This document shows positions 8,351-16,815 of a DNA stretch of 64,000 nt, piece after piece. The stretch is from Nocardioides sp. SYSU D00065 (GTDB lineage: Bacteria; Actinomycetota; Actinomycetes; Propionibacteriales; Nocardioidaceae). Position 1 is the first letter of the stretch; each line of letters starts with the position of its first letter. The notes beneath the pieces are model-generated. The model saw nothing but the letters and a program-made list of their open reading frames with translations. It made no database searches and was not told the DNA's origin. The stretch covers positions 558,001 to 622,000 of the forward strand of contig NZ_JAFMSX010000001.1 of NCBI RefSeq assembly GCF_017916425.1. Reading direction: 5' to 3'. The position numbers were made by a program, and so were the translations under genes.

Positions 8351-9859
8351 TCAGGCTGTTCCCTGCTCCTGGCGGCGCACCGTCCCGCGGCGCGCGACGT
8401 ACGTCACCGCGAAGCCCAGCGCGAGCGCGAGCAGCACGCCGAGGTTGGCGTAGGCCCACGGGCCCTCCCAGTAGGGGGCGGCCGTGTCGTCGACGTAGGT
8501 GCCGAGCCCGAGCGGACCGATGAGGAAGCCCTGCCAGTTGTTCCACGCCGCGTCGGTGGCGAAGCCGTTGACGACCAGGCCCCAGCCCAGGACCGAGGCG
8601 CCGACCAGCGTGCCGATGGAGGTCCAGTCGACCGCGCCGTAGCGGCCGCCGGCGTCGAACAGCGCCGCCTCGTCGTAGTCACCCCTGCGCAGCGCGATGT
8701 CGGCGATCATGATCCCCGCCCACGCGGCCAGCGGGACGCCGAGGGTGATCAGGAAGCTCTGGAACGGGCCGAGGAAGTCCTCGGCGAAGAACACCACCCA
8801 GACCGTGCCGAGGGTGAGGATGACTCCGTCGACGAAGGCCGCCGCCGGGCGCGGGATGCGGACGCCGAGCGAGAGCAGCGTCAGGCCCGAGGAGTAGATG
8901 CCGAGCACCGCGCCGCTGACCAGCGCCAGGATGGCGGCGAGGAGGAACGGCACCAGGAACCACGTGGGCAGCAGCGTGCCCAGCGTGCCGATCGGGTCGG
9001 CCGACACCGCGAGGGCGAGGTCGCCTGAGGAGGCGGCGAGGAGGAGGCCGAAGACCACCAGCAGCGTCGGGGCGAGGGCGCCGCCGAAGGTGTTCCAGGC
9101 GACGATGGACGAGCCCTTGGCGTCGCGGCGCTGGTAGCGCGACCAGTCGGCCGCGATGTTGATCCAGCCCAGCCCGAAGCCGGTCATCACCATGACCAGG
9201 GCGCCGATCATCTGCTGGGCGCTGCCGTCGGGCACCGCCTGCACTGCCGCCCAGTCGATCTCGTCGAGGGTGAGCACGACGTAGACGATCGTCGCGATCC
9301 CGGTGATCCAGGTCAGCACCGACTGCAGGCGCATGATGACGTGGTAGCCGGCCACGCTGGCCGACACGATCAGCGCCGCGACCACGACGGTCGCGGCCAC
9401 CTTCGTCGCGGTGCCGGCGGCCCAGCCCAGCTGGTCGAAGATCGTCGCGGTGGCCAGCACCGCGAGGATCGCCAGGAAGGTCTCCCAGCCGATGGAGACC
9501 AGCCAGGAGATGACGCCCGGGACCTTCTGACCCTCGACCCCGAAGGCGGCCCGGCTCAGCACCATCGTGGGCGCCGAGCCGCGCTTGCCGGCGATGGCGA
9601 TGATCCCGCAGAGGACGAAGGACACGACGACGCCGACGATCGTGACGACGAGCGCCTGGCGGAACGAGATCCCGAAGCCCAGCACGAACGAGCCGTAGCT
9701 GATCCCGAAGACCGACACGTTGGCCGCGAACCACGGCCAGAACAGGTCGGACGGCTTCGCGGTGCGCTGGGACTCCTCGACGATCTCGATCCCCGTGGTC
9801 TCGACGCCGAGCCGACGGGTCTGCTCGAGGCCGTCGCCGGTGGTCGCTGCGTGGCTCAT
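8351..9859 (-). CDS. NCS1 nucleobase:cation symporter (cytosine/purine/allantoin permease family)
   Basis: About 502 residues with 12 hydrophobic segments. The first follows a polar N-terminal region ending ESQRTAKPSDLFWPWFAAN, a hallmark of NCS1 permeases, with NVSVFGISYGSFVLG next to it. Charged loop motifs such as GWINIAADWSRYQRRDAKGS (abbreviated INIAADWSRYQR, near residue 240) also match the family. NCS1 carriers import nucleobases or related compounds with H+ or Na+. The exact substrate cannot be read from the sequence and no catabolic gene lies next to it. ATG at 9859 is chosen over an upstream start at 9898 because the family N terminus begins just after it. Confidence 0.88.
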   Translation of the reverse strand: MSHAATTGDGLEQTRRLGVETTGIEIVEESQRTAKPSDLFWPWFAANVSVFGISYGSFVLGFGISFRQALVVTIVGVVVSFVLCGIIAIAGKRGSAPTMVLSRAAFGVEGQKVPGVISWLVSIGWETFLAILAVLATATIFDQLGWAAGTATKVAATVVVAALIVSASVAGYHVIMRLQSVLTWITGIATIVYVVLTLDEIDWAAVQAVPDGSAQQMIGALVMVMTGFGLGWINIAADWSRYQRRDAKGSSIVAWNTFGGALAPTLLVVFGLLLAASSGDLALAVSADPIGTLGTLLPTWFLVPFLLAAILALVSGAVLGIYSSGLTLLSLGVRIPRPAAAFVDGVILTLGTVWVVFFAEDFLGPFQSFLITLGVPLAAWAGIMIADIALRRGDYDEAALFDAGGRYGAVDWTSIGTLVGASVLGWGLVVNGFATDAAWNNWQGFLIGPLGLGTYVDDTAAPYWEGPWAYANLGVLLALALGFAVTYVARRGTVRRQEQGTA

Positions 9860-9917
9860 GACCGCATCGTCGCGCACGCGGGTCTCATGGACCAGCACCG
9901 GGGGCTGCGGACACCGG

Positions 9918-10487
9918 TCAGATGCTGCGGCTCATCCGCAGCGAGTACGCCTCGACGGTCCCGTCGTCGTGCACCGCGTAGGGCGCCCGGTCCCGGACGC
10001 CGAACCCACGCGCGCGGTAGAAGGGTATGCCGAGCTCGTTGCCCTCGGTGACCGACACCCACTGCTCCGTCGCACCGAGCGCACGCTGCTGCTCGGTGAC
10101 CGCGTCGAGGAGGGCGGTGCCGATGCCCCGCCCGCGCACGCGCGGGTCGAGGTAGAGCACGTACAGCTGACCCCGCCCCTGGTCGTCGACTCCCCCGCCC
10201 GCGGCGCCGAGCAGCCCGTCCGGACCGCTCGCCACGACGTACCCCTGCCAGCCCGGAGCGGTTCCGGCCGTGGCGATCTCGCGGGCCACGCGCGCCGGGT
10301 CGTAGTAGTGCCACGACTGCCGCTCGATCGTCTCGGGGCTCAGCAGGCCCTGCGAGGACAGGGCGAACCCCGCCCGGCAGACCGCACAGATCGCCTCCTC
10401 CTCGCCCGGCCTGGCCAGGCGGACGTCGTACGTCGGCGTCTCGGCCGCCTCGGGCCGGACGGCGCCTCGCCAGCGGCGCAGGATCAT
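9918..10487 (-). CDS. GNAT-family N-acetyltransferase
   Basis: The 189-residue protein is a GNAT domain. The acetyl-CoA pyrophosphate loop is in DPRVRGRGIGTALLDAV near residues 115-131, preceded by strand LYVLYLDP. The terminal FYRARGFGVRDRAPY segment is typical. The acceptor is unknown. The ATG at 10487 has an excellent GGAGG ribosome site seven bases upstream. It runs divergently from the kinase-like gene at 10544, and about 55 bases hold both promoters. Confidence 0.85.
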   Translation of the reverse strand: MILRRWRGAVRPEAAETPTYDVRLARPGEEEAICAVCRAGFALSSQGLLSPETIERQSWHYYDPARVAREIATAGTAPGWQGYVVASGPDGLLGAAGGGVDDQGRGQLYVLYLDPRVRGRGIGTALLDAVTEQQRALGATEQWVSVTEGNELGIPFYRARGFGVRDRAPYAVHDDGTVEAYSLRMSRSI

Positions 10488-10543
10488 GGGGCCTCCTTGC
10501 TCGTCGCTCGGGCCCACGCTATCGAGCGGTGACGTCCGGCACG

Positions 10544-11365
10544 ATGTGCGTCGTGGACCCACGCAGCAGGACGGTGCCGGGCACCGTGCGGGAGGTAGTG
10601 GCCGGGCTCGGCGAGGAGTTCGCCCGGTTCGACGCGCGAACGCAGGACTCCGGGCACGTCTCGTACGGCGTGCGCGACGCCTCGGGTCGGCGGTGGTTCG
10701 TCAAGACGTCCGGCGACCACGCTCCGAGCTCGGCCGGCGCGAGTCGCGCGTCCCGGGTCGACTCCCTGCGCGTGTCCGTCCAGGTGGCGCGCGCGGTCAC
10801 GCATCCCGCGCTCGTCCCGGTCGAGCGCGTGCTGGCGGCCTCGGACGGACTGGTCATCGTCAGCCCGTGGTTCGACGGCGATCTGCTCCGCAGCCCCGCC
10901 GACCGGCGCGACCAGCCGGACGAGCCCGGCAACAGGTTCGCGCGGCTACCGGTGGCGGAGGTCGAGGTCGCCCTGGACCAGGTCATCGACCTCCACGTCC
11001 GGCTCGAAGCAGCCGGCTGGATTGCCGGCGACCTGTACGACGGGTCGCTGATGTACGACTTCGCGCACCGGACAATCAAGGTGATCGACGTCGAGTCCTA
11101 CCACCGCGGCCCGTACGTCAACGCCATCGGGCGACTGCCGGGATCGACGCGCTTCATGGCGCCCGAAGAGTTCGTGAGAGGTGACCGTATCGACGCTCGG
11201 ACGACGGTGTTCACCCTGGGGCGCATGCTGCAGACCTTCCTCGTTCGAGCGCATCCCGGACACCCTGCCGCTGCTGTGGCCGAACACGCGACGCAGTCCC
11301 ACCCGGATGATCGTCCGTCGTCACTCGCCCGGTTCCAGGAGCAGTGGCGTGCTGCGACTGGGTGA
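10544..11365 (+). CDS. protein-kinase-fold protein with altered catalytic loop
   Basis: The protein of about 273 residues looks like a eukaryotic-type kinase fold. A VAIK-like strand WFVKTSGDH occurs near residue 50 and a hinge-like LVIVSPWFDGDLL near 107. The catalytic loop reads AGDLYDGSLMYD near 165 in place of HRDLKPxN, the metal site reads IKVIDVESYHRG instead of DFG, and an APE-like MAPEEFVRGD segment lies near 205. The residues needed for phosphotransfer are therefore only partly conserved. Starts at GTG 10529 or GTG 10553 are also possible because no clear ribosome site decides. It could be an active small-molecule kinase or a pseudokinase. Confidence 0.65.
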   Translation: MCVVDPRSRTVPGTVREVVAGLGEEFARFDARTQDSGHVSYGVRDASGRRWFVKTSGDHAPSSAGASRASRVDSLRVSVQVARAVTHPALVPVERVLAASDGLVIVSPWFDGDLLRSPADRRDQPDEPGNRFARLPVAEVEVALDQVIDLHVRLEAAGWIAGDLYDGSLMYDFAHRTIKVIDVESYHRGPYVNAIGRLPGSTRFMAPEEFVRGDRIDARTTVFTLGRMLQTFLVRAHPGHPAAAVAEHATQSHPDDRPSSLARFQEQWRAATG

Positions 11366-11432
11366 CCGGCGTGCCCGGGCAGGCGCCCGGCCCGGGTCGA
11401 GCCAGCGCGACCCAGCAGGATGGCGCGTGTGT

Positions 11433-12878
11433 TCAGCCGGGCACGCGGACGGTGCCGTGTGGGGTGACCAGGACGGTGAGGTGGGCGGGTCCGGTCCACA
11501 GGTAGGTGCCGGGGTGGGTGCGTTCGTAAGTCCACCGCCGGGCTGTCTTGGCGCGGTGGTGTCGTCGGCACAGCGGGGCCAGGGTCTCGGGTGCGGTCTG
11601 GCCGGGTGGTCCGCCGTCGTCGGGGTCGAGGTAGGGGTGGCGGTGGTCGAGGTCGCACTGGCGTGAGGGTCGGGTGCACCAGGGGAACACGCAGGTCTCG
11701 TCGCGCAGGCGGACCTGCTCGGCCATCCGCGGTGGCGGGTCGTGCCGGTCGGTCGACCAGCGGTCGTCGGCGGCGACGTGGAGCACCGGCTGGATCGTCA
11801 CCCGCGAGCGGCCGGCCCAGTCGCGGATCCGGTCCAGGGTCACCGGACCGAGCGACTCAACCGTCCCGGTCGCCGGTCCGGTCGCCGGTCCGGTCGCCGT
11901 CTGGTCGGTGAGGACGTCGGCGAGAGAGGCGTGGAGGTAGAGCCGGACCTTCGCGTCGCGGCGCTCCATCGCCCGGCGCCGCGCCTCCTGGCGCCGCGCC
12001 TCCTGGTCTGTCACCGGGTCGTGGCGTGTCACCGGGCGGTGGTCCAGGAGGCTGGTGAGGTCGAGGCGCGCCTGGGCGTCGGCGATCACGCCGAGGGCCT
12101 TGGCCTTGCGGGCGCCGAGGTCGTCCGTGTCGCCGAGCGCGGCCAGAGCGTCTGCTTCGGCGCACACGACGTCGTGGAACCGGGTCAGGTCGAGGGTGTC
12201 GCCCACGGCGTGGAGCTGGGAGGTGCCGGCATAGCGGTGCGGGTCGGGGTGGACCAGCACCACGTCCCACCCCGCCCGGGCGCGGTCCTCACGCTCGGCG
12301 AGGTCAGGATGGTCGGGATGGTCACCGCCGTCGTCGCAGCGGGCCGCGGCCTCGGCGACCAGCCGGTCCAGCGCCGCCACCCCCAGCGACGACACCCGCC
12401 CGGCGACCCGACGGTCCACCCACCCCGCAGCCGCGCGGGTCAGGTGCCGGGTCCGCGCGGCGACGCGGCGGGCCTTCCACACCGGCACCAGTTGCGCGCG
12501 GGTCTGGTCCCACAGCAGCGGCAGCCGATGGTGCAGGTCGAGCGTGTCGGCCAGCAACGCCGCCGCCGCCGCGGGCGAGCAGCCCAACGCCACCGCGAGC
12601 GGCTCAGGCGTGAACGCCGTCACCGCCGGCGTACCGGCACCGCCCAGGGTCTCCGGCTGCTCCAGCACCGCCGGCAGCACCGCACCGGTCGGGGTCTCGC
12701 AGCCGTCCACGGCGGGATGCGCGACCGCCCACTGGTAGGCGATGCGGAGCTTGTGGACCTCGGCCTCACGCAGCACCGACTCCACCTCAGCCGCCTCCGC
12801 CAGGAGCGCACCCTCAGCCAGAACGGTGAGGTCCGGCAGGTCGCTGACCTGCGGATCTACGGCGGCAGTGGGCTCCAT
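11433..12878 (-). CDS. DUF222 and HNH endonuclease-domain protein (13E12-repeat family)
   Basis: The 481-residue protein has the two-part layout of the actinobacterial DUF222/HNH family: a long helical N-terminal region and a C-terminal HNH nuclease with TCVFPWCTRPSRQCDLDH, then LAPLCRRHHRAKTARRW near residues 405-455. The Cys pairs and HRHP/CRRHH residues form the metal finger. These genes are multicopy in many actinobacteria, and their role is unproven. A short in-frame tandem repeat (12-bp unit at 11,867-11,902) encodes TGPA repeats near residue 330. ATG at 12878 is preferred over a TTG twelve bases upstream. It borders the decayed mobile-element patch. Confidence 0.88.
   Translation of the reverse strand: MEPTAAVDPQVSDLPDLTVLAEGALLAEAAEVESVLREAEVHKLRIAYQWAVAHPAVDGCETPTGAVLPAVLEQPETLGGAGTPAVTAFTPEPLAVALGCSPAAAAALLADTLDLHHRLPLLWDQTRAQLVPVWKARRVAARTRHLTRAAAGWVDRRVAGRVSSLGVAALDRLVAEAAARCDDGGDHPDHPDLAEREDRARAGWDVVLVHPDPHRYAGTSQLHAVGDTLDLTRFHDVVCAEADALAALGDTDDLGARKAKALGVIADAQARLDLTSLLDHRPVTRHDPVTDQEARRQEARRRAMERRDAKVRLYLHASLADVLTDQTATGPATGPATGTVESLGPVTLDRIRDWAGRSRVTIQPVLHVAADDRWSTDRHDPPPRMAEQVRLRDETCVFPWCTRPSRQCDLDHRHPYLDPDDGGPPGQTAPETLAPLCRRHHRAKTARRWTYERTHPGTYLWTGPAHLTVLVTPHGTVRVPG
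11867..11902. repeat. three 12-bp tandem units inside the DUF222/HNH gene
   Basis: The unit CGGTCGCCGGTC occurs at 11,867-11,878 and 11,879-11,890, with a diverged third copy at 11,891-11,902. The repeat keeps the reading frame and gives repeated T-G-P-A residues in a linker between the helical region and the nuclease. It is a likely site of length variation between strains. Confidence 0.7.
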
Positions 12879-13002
12879 GGATCTACTCAACCAGAGCCCA
12901 CCGACACCCGACCCCCACCAGCCAGCCGCCTGTGGACGACGCCTCCGACACCGTCACTGACTGGGTGTGTCCCTATTGCGGGGTCACTGCAGCCGCTGCT
13001 AG

Positions 13003-13260
13003 GGACCTCGGCCGAGAACACGACGTCGAGGTCCGCCGGGTCGGGTGGGACGACAAGCAGCCGATCTTCCGCCCCATCCGGCACGCCTGGCGCGTCGAGG
13101 TCCCCCACGGCCGCCTGGGGCGCTCCCGCCGGTTGGCGAAGTCGTTCGAGAACACGACCACCTCGCGACCGGCTGGCTTCAAGTGGCGTGCATTGCCACC
13201 ACGCTGCGGCATCTCTCCCGGGGACCGACGCGCCGGCGTCCAACCGCGGTCGCAGCCTGA
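13003..13260 (+). pseudogene. IS5-family transposase remnant (C-terminal part, frameshifted)
   Basis: The translation contains VGWDDKQPIFRPIRHAWRVE, then GRLGRSRRLAKSFENTTTS in the same frame. After a frame change near 13,160-13,170 it continues as ATGWLQVACIATTLRHLSRG. The series matches the C-terminal end of IS5/IS4-type DDE transposases, including the R-x-x-x-K-x-F-E catalytic-glutamate helix. The N-terminal two thirds, with both catalytic aspartates, are missing. The remnant is not functional. The CPYC sequence just upstream belongs to the element's edge rather than to a zinc protein. The 13,261-13,435 stretch after it is less GC-rich and has no gene that I can support; it holds a terminator-like repeat (CTTCCCTC/GAGGGAG) near 13,400-13,425. 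Confidence 0.65.
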
Positions 13261-13435
13261 GCAGCTGCTGGCGCGGACCGCGCGAGTTGCGACCGATGTA
13301 GTGCTCCACACCGACTTCTGGCCGCACCATCGGCGCGTGAGGATGGCGACGGAACAACGCTCTCGATCTGGACCCAACACTACGTTGTCGACACCTCCCT
13401 CACTTCATCTACACGAGGGAAGCCAGCGCGTGTGC

Positions 13436-14214
13436 TCAGTCGCGGGACCCGGGCGTGTAGGCGAACCAGCCGAAGTCCCGACCACTCGCCCGCGCCTCGG
13501 CCAGCCGGCGCCGGGTCTCGCTCAGCGGAGGGAACGGCTTCTTGGCGGGAGGCAGCTTCTCCCGCGTCGAGGTCGTGACGTCACCGTCCCAGAAGACGAG
13601 GAAGCGCTCCTCCCGGGGGGTCGAGGCGAACAGCTCATCGAAGTGCTCGAGCAGCCACGCAGCCGCAGCCCGTGTCTCCGGATCACCTGCTTCCACTGGT
13701 CGGGCGTCAGGAGGACAGTGAGAACATCCAGCCCCTCTCGCCGTACGACGTAGCGGTTCGGAGCCTCCTGCTCGACCTGACCTTTGCACCCGAGGACCTC
13801 CAGCAACATGGCGTGCTGTTCGGCACGCGCGGGCAAGTCACGGTCGTCGTCCCGGGACTGCTCGTACGCTCTGACGTGCTCATGGATGTGGCGCACCAGC
13901 CGCATTGCGATCCGAGGCGCGTAGTCCTCGGGCTCGGTGTAGCCGCTGACCTCGCGCCACTCAGCGTCGAGGGGAAGAAGCAGGGAACCCTCCCGGGGAA
14001 CGGCCACATCGTCTGGAAGGTCAAGCACGTAGAAGATGTCGAGCTGATTGCCGTAGTCCCCAGGGACCACGGCAATCGACGTCACCGTCACATCAGTGCC
14101 AAATCCGTCGCTTCGGTCGATCCAGTCGTCTCCGAGGTGTCCCGGCGGGATCCCCGGATCGGGCGGCGCGGTGAGGATCTCGTACACCTTCCGGGCGTAG
14201 TCCACGTCGTCCAT
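13436..14214 (-). pseudogene. unknown soluble protein, frameshifted near 13,690
   Basis: Two overlapping minus-strand frames read as one gene. The first begins MDDVDYARKVYEILTAPPDP at 14,214 and runs with good coding character through AEQHAMLLEVLGCKG to VLLTPDQWKQV. The second picks up as DPETRAAAAWLLEHFDELF and ends GWFAYTPGSRD at 13,436. A shift of one base around 13,680-13,700 would join them into about 258 residues. Each half outside the junction translates into arginine and serine-rich nonsense in the wrong frame, so the split is real in this sequence. No known family is recognised. It lies between the 12-bp inverted repeats and may have been carried or damaged by the element. A sequencing error is the alternative. 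Confidence 0.55.
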
Positions 14215-14380
14215 CGTCCAAGAATGGACCACGCAGTGTCCGCACCGCCTGCAGTTTGGCCAGAGCGCCTTCACAGGAAGGGCCGCAACGTCGGTACTCC
14301 TGCAAACCGCGCGCGCTGAATCGGGACACACCCATTCAGAGCCGAGGAGGCCTCGCGGGGGTAGCAGAGATGGGCTGCGC

Positions 14381-15181
14381 TCAGACGCGGATCAGGACCT
14401 CTCCGTGCAACACCGAGAACCAGCCGTCCGGGTGCGCCGCCCACTCGCGCCAGGCGAGCGCGAGCTCGGCGAGCTCGTGGTCGCTGGCCAGGCCCTGATC
14501 CACGAGCTGCCGCGCCAGCGCGGTGGAGGTGATCCGGTCCGCCCAGAGCCCGCCCCACCAGGCCCGGCCGTCGCGGTCGGCGTAGCACCACGTCGAGGAG
14601 CCGGCCACCACGTCGTCCGCCCCGGCGGCGTGGGCCCAGGCGAGCAGCATGCGACCGGCGTCGGGCTCGCCGCCGTTGGCCCGCGCCGCCGCGTCGTAGA
14701 GCTCCAGCCACCGGTCGAGGCCCGGCGAGGCGGGGTACCAGGAGAAGTGGCCGTAGTCGCTGTCGCGCACGGCGACCAGTCCGCCCGGCCGGGCGGCCCG
14801 CATCATCTCGCGGAGCGCCCCGACCGGGTCGACGACGTGCTGGAGCACCTGGTGGGCGTGGACCACGTCGAAGCCGCCGCCCAGCACGCCCGCGACGTCG
14901 AGGGCGTGGACGTCGCCCACGACGACCGTGGCGTTCGTGATCCGCTGCCGCTCGAGCTCGGCGCGGGTGAGGCCGGCGGCCTCCTCGGTGACCTCCAGGG
15001 CCACCACCTCCCGCACCAGTCGGGCCAGGTCCGCGGTGATCGTCCCGGGACCCGACCCGACGTCGAGCAGGCGCTGGTCGCCGTGCAGGTGCGGCAGGAG
15101 GTGGGCGGCCGAGTTGGCCGCCGTGCGCCACCGGTGGGAGCGCAGGACGGCCTCGGCGTGCCCGTGGGTGTAGGTGCTCAC
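14381..15181 (-). CDS. class I SAM-dependent methyltransferase (UbiE-like)
   Basis: The 266-residue protein has the SAM loop LLDVGSGPGTITADLA near residue 39, the acidic residue ending strand 2 in VALEVTEEAAG, GDVHALD near 87, and FDVVHAHQVLQHVVDP near 100, all in the order of class I methyltransferases with a UbiE/MenG-like post-motif. Its C-terminal half is aromatic-rich (FSWYPASPGLDRWLELYD-type) and probably forms the acceptor pocket. The substrate is unknown. The GTG at 15,181 follows the ilvC stop by only 14 bases, so it is likely the last cistron of the ilvBNC transcript. Confidence 0.85.
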   Translation of the reverse strand: MSTYTHGHAEAVLRSHRWRTAANSAAHLLPHLHGDQRLLDVGSGPGTITADLARLVREVVALEVTEEAAGLTRAELERQRITNATVVVGDVHALDVAGVLGGGFDVVHAHQVLQHVVDPVGALREMMRAARPGGLVAVRDSDYGHFSWYPASPGLDRWLELYDAAARANGGEPDAGRMLLAWAHAAGADDVVAGSSTWCYADRDGRAWWGGLWADRITSTALARQLVDQGLASDHELAELALAWREWAAHPDGWFSVLHGEVLIRV

Positions 15182-15195
15182 AGGCGCGGGCGCCC

Positions 15196-16224
15196 TCAGC
15201 GGGCGGCGGTGCCCTCGACGTAGTCGGAGTCGTGCGACTTCACCCACGCCATGAGCTTGCGCAGCTCGCGACCGGTCTGCTCGATGGGGTGGGTCTCACC
15301 CTTCTTGCGCAGCTCGGCGAACTCCGGCGCCCCGGCGTCCTGGTCGTCGATGAAGCGCTTGGCGAAGGCGCCGTTGCGGATGTCCTCCAGCACGGCCTGC
15401 ATGTTCTCCTTCACCTGCGGCGTGATGACGCGCGGGCCGGAGACGTAGTCGCCGTACTCGGCCGTGTCGGAGACCGACCAGCGCTGCTTGGCGATGCCGC
15501 CCTCGTACATCAGGTCGACGATCAGCTTGAGCTCGTGCAGGCACTCGAAGTAGGCCACCTCGGGCTGGTAGCCGGCCTCGATGAGGGTCTCGAAGCCGTA
15601 CATCACCAGCTGCGAGGCACCGCCGCACAGCACGGCCTGCTCGCCGAACAGGTCGGTCTCGGTCTCCTCGGCGAAGGTGGTCTTGATCCCGCCGGCGCGC
15701 AGGCCGCCGATGGCCTTGGCGTAGGACAGCGCGACGTCCCAGGCCTTGCCGGACTCGTCCTTCTCGACCGCGACCAGCACCGGCACGCCCCGGCCGTCGA
15801 CGTACTCGCGGCGCACGAGGTGCCCGGGGCCCTTGGGGGCGACCATGAACACGTCGACGCCCTCGGGCGGGGTGATGTAGCCGAAGCGGATGTTGAAGCC
15901 GTGGCCGAACACCAAGGTGTCGCCCGGGGTGAGCGCGGGCGCGATCTCCTCGGCGTACAGCGTGCGCTGGTGCTGGTCCGGGGCGAGGATCACGATCAGG
16001 TCGGACTCCTCGGCGGCCTCGCGGGGCGTGAGGACGCGCAGGCCCTCGGCCTCGGCCTTGTCCCGGCTGCGCGAGCCGGGCTGCAGGCCGATGCGGACGT
16101 CGACGCCGGAGTCGCGCAGGGACAGCGCGTGGGCGTGGCCCTGGCTGCCGTAGCCGATCACCGCGACGTTCTTGCCCTGGATCAGGCTCAGGTCGGCGTC
16201 GTCGTCGTAGAACATCTCAGCCAC
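15196..16224 (-). CDS. ilvC: ketol-acid reductoisomerase, NADP-dependent
   Basis: IlvC isomerises and reduces acetolactate or acetohydroxybutyrate in valine, leucine and isoleucine synthesis. At 342 residues it is a class I enzyme. The NADPH loop reads [18 protein letters not shown] near residues 22-40, with arginine and serine residues ([12 protein letters not shown]) positioned to bind the 2'-phosphate. The metal-binding acidic residues are in [14 protein letters not shown] near 190 and the [17 protein letters not shown] helix near 226. It is the third gene of the ilvB-ilvN-ilvC series, 45 bases after ilvN, and should share the attenuator upstream of ilvB. Confidence 0.97.
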   Translation of the reverse strand: MAEMFYDDDADLSLIQGKNVAVIGYGSQGHAHALSLRDSGVDVRIGLQPGSRSRDKAEAEGLRVLTPREAAEESDLIVILAPDQHQRTLYAEEIAPALTPGDTLVFGHGFNIRFGYITPPEGVDVFMVAPKGPGHLVRREYVDGRGVPVLVAVEKDESGKAWDVALSYAKAIGGLRAGGIKTTFAEETETDLFGEQAVLCGGASQLVMYGFETLIEAGYQPEVAYFECLHELKLIVDLMYEGGIAKQRWSVSDTAEYGDYVSGPRVITPQVKENMQAVLEDIRNGAFAKRFIDDQDAGAPEFAELRKKGETHPIEQTGRELRKLMAWVKSHDSDYVEGTAAR

Positions 16225-16269
16225 TGGGGGCTCTCCTTCGGTTGGGGGTTGCTGCTGTCTGGGGGCGGG

Positions 16270-16815
16270 TCAGATGGCCCGGGGCGGTGCGGGTACGGCG
16301 GCGGGGCGCTGCGCGCGCTCGCTGATCGAGCGCGAGCCGCGGCCGATGGCGACCATGCCCGACTGCACGAGCTCGCGGATGCCGAAGGGCTCGAGCACCC
16401 GCAACAGGTCGGCCAGCTTGTCGGAGTTGCCGACCGCCTGGACGGTGACGGCGTCGGGGGCGACGTCGACCACCTTGGCACGGAAGAGCTGGACGGCGTC
16501 GAGCACCGCGCCGCGGGTGGTGGCGTCGGCGCGGACCTTGACCAGCAGGAGCTCGCGGTTGACCGATCCGGGTCCCTCGAGCTCGACGATCTTGATCACC
16601 TCGACGAGCTTGTTGAGCTGCTTGGTGACCTGCTCGAGCGGGGACTCGTCGACGTTGACCACGATGGTCATCCGGGAGACCTCGGGGTGCTCGGTCGGAC
16701 CCACCGCGAGGCTGTCGATGTTGAACCCGCGTCGCGAGAACAGCGCCGCGATGCGGGCCAGGACGCCGGGCTTGTTCTCCACGAGCACCGACAGGGTGTG
16801 CTTGTTGTGGCTCAC
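16270..16815 (-). CDS. ilvN: acetolactate synthase small (regulatory) subunit
   Basis: The 181-residue regulatory subunit opens with the ACT domain [20 protein letters not shown], where the G-V-L loop binds valine. [25 protein letters not shown] follows (quoted here as FNIDSLAVG), and a C-terminal half with [11 protein letters not shown] and [12 protein letters not shown] completes the protein. It activates IlvB and gives feedback inhibition. The GTG start at 16,815 overlaps the ilvB stop in a GTGA arrangement, so the two subunits are translationally coupled. A short arginine-proline tail beyond the family's usual end is a local feature. Confidence 0.96.
   Translation of the reverse strand: MSHNKHTLSVLVENKPGVLARIAALFSRRGFNIDSLAVGPTEHPEVSRMTIVVNVDESPLEQVTKQLNKLVEVIKIVELEGPGSVNRELLLVKVRADATTRGAVLDAVQLFRAKVVDVAPDAVTVQAVGNSDKLADLLRVLEPFGIRELVQSGMVAIGRGSRSISERAQRPAAVPAPPRAI

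Larger units (their letters stand above)
12959..14336. repeat. inverted 12-bp repeat pair bounding a decayed 1.37-kb patch
   Basis: TGGGTGTGTCCC at 12,962-12,973 recurs as its exact reverse complement at 14,323-14,334. The flanks agree further: GA-x-[12 bp]-x-ATT on both sides. The interval holds an IS5-type transposase fragment and a frameshifted gene. The pair looks like terminal inverted repeats of a mobile element, but the transposase fragment is close to the left end only and I see no target-site duplication. The boundaries are therefore inferred. Confidence 0.4.

Noticed and set aside
11850-11865. A GCGACTCAACCG half-site in the DUF222 gene as another palindrome copy
   Set aside because: It matches one arm only and the opposite arm is absent, so chance similarity cannot be excluded.
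12932-13753. A plus-strand frame starting with a CPYC zinc-ribbon-like motif
   Set aside because: The stretch belongs to the edge of the IS5 remnant. The transposase residues that follow and the loss of coding character after about 13,170 show that it is not a zinc protein gene.
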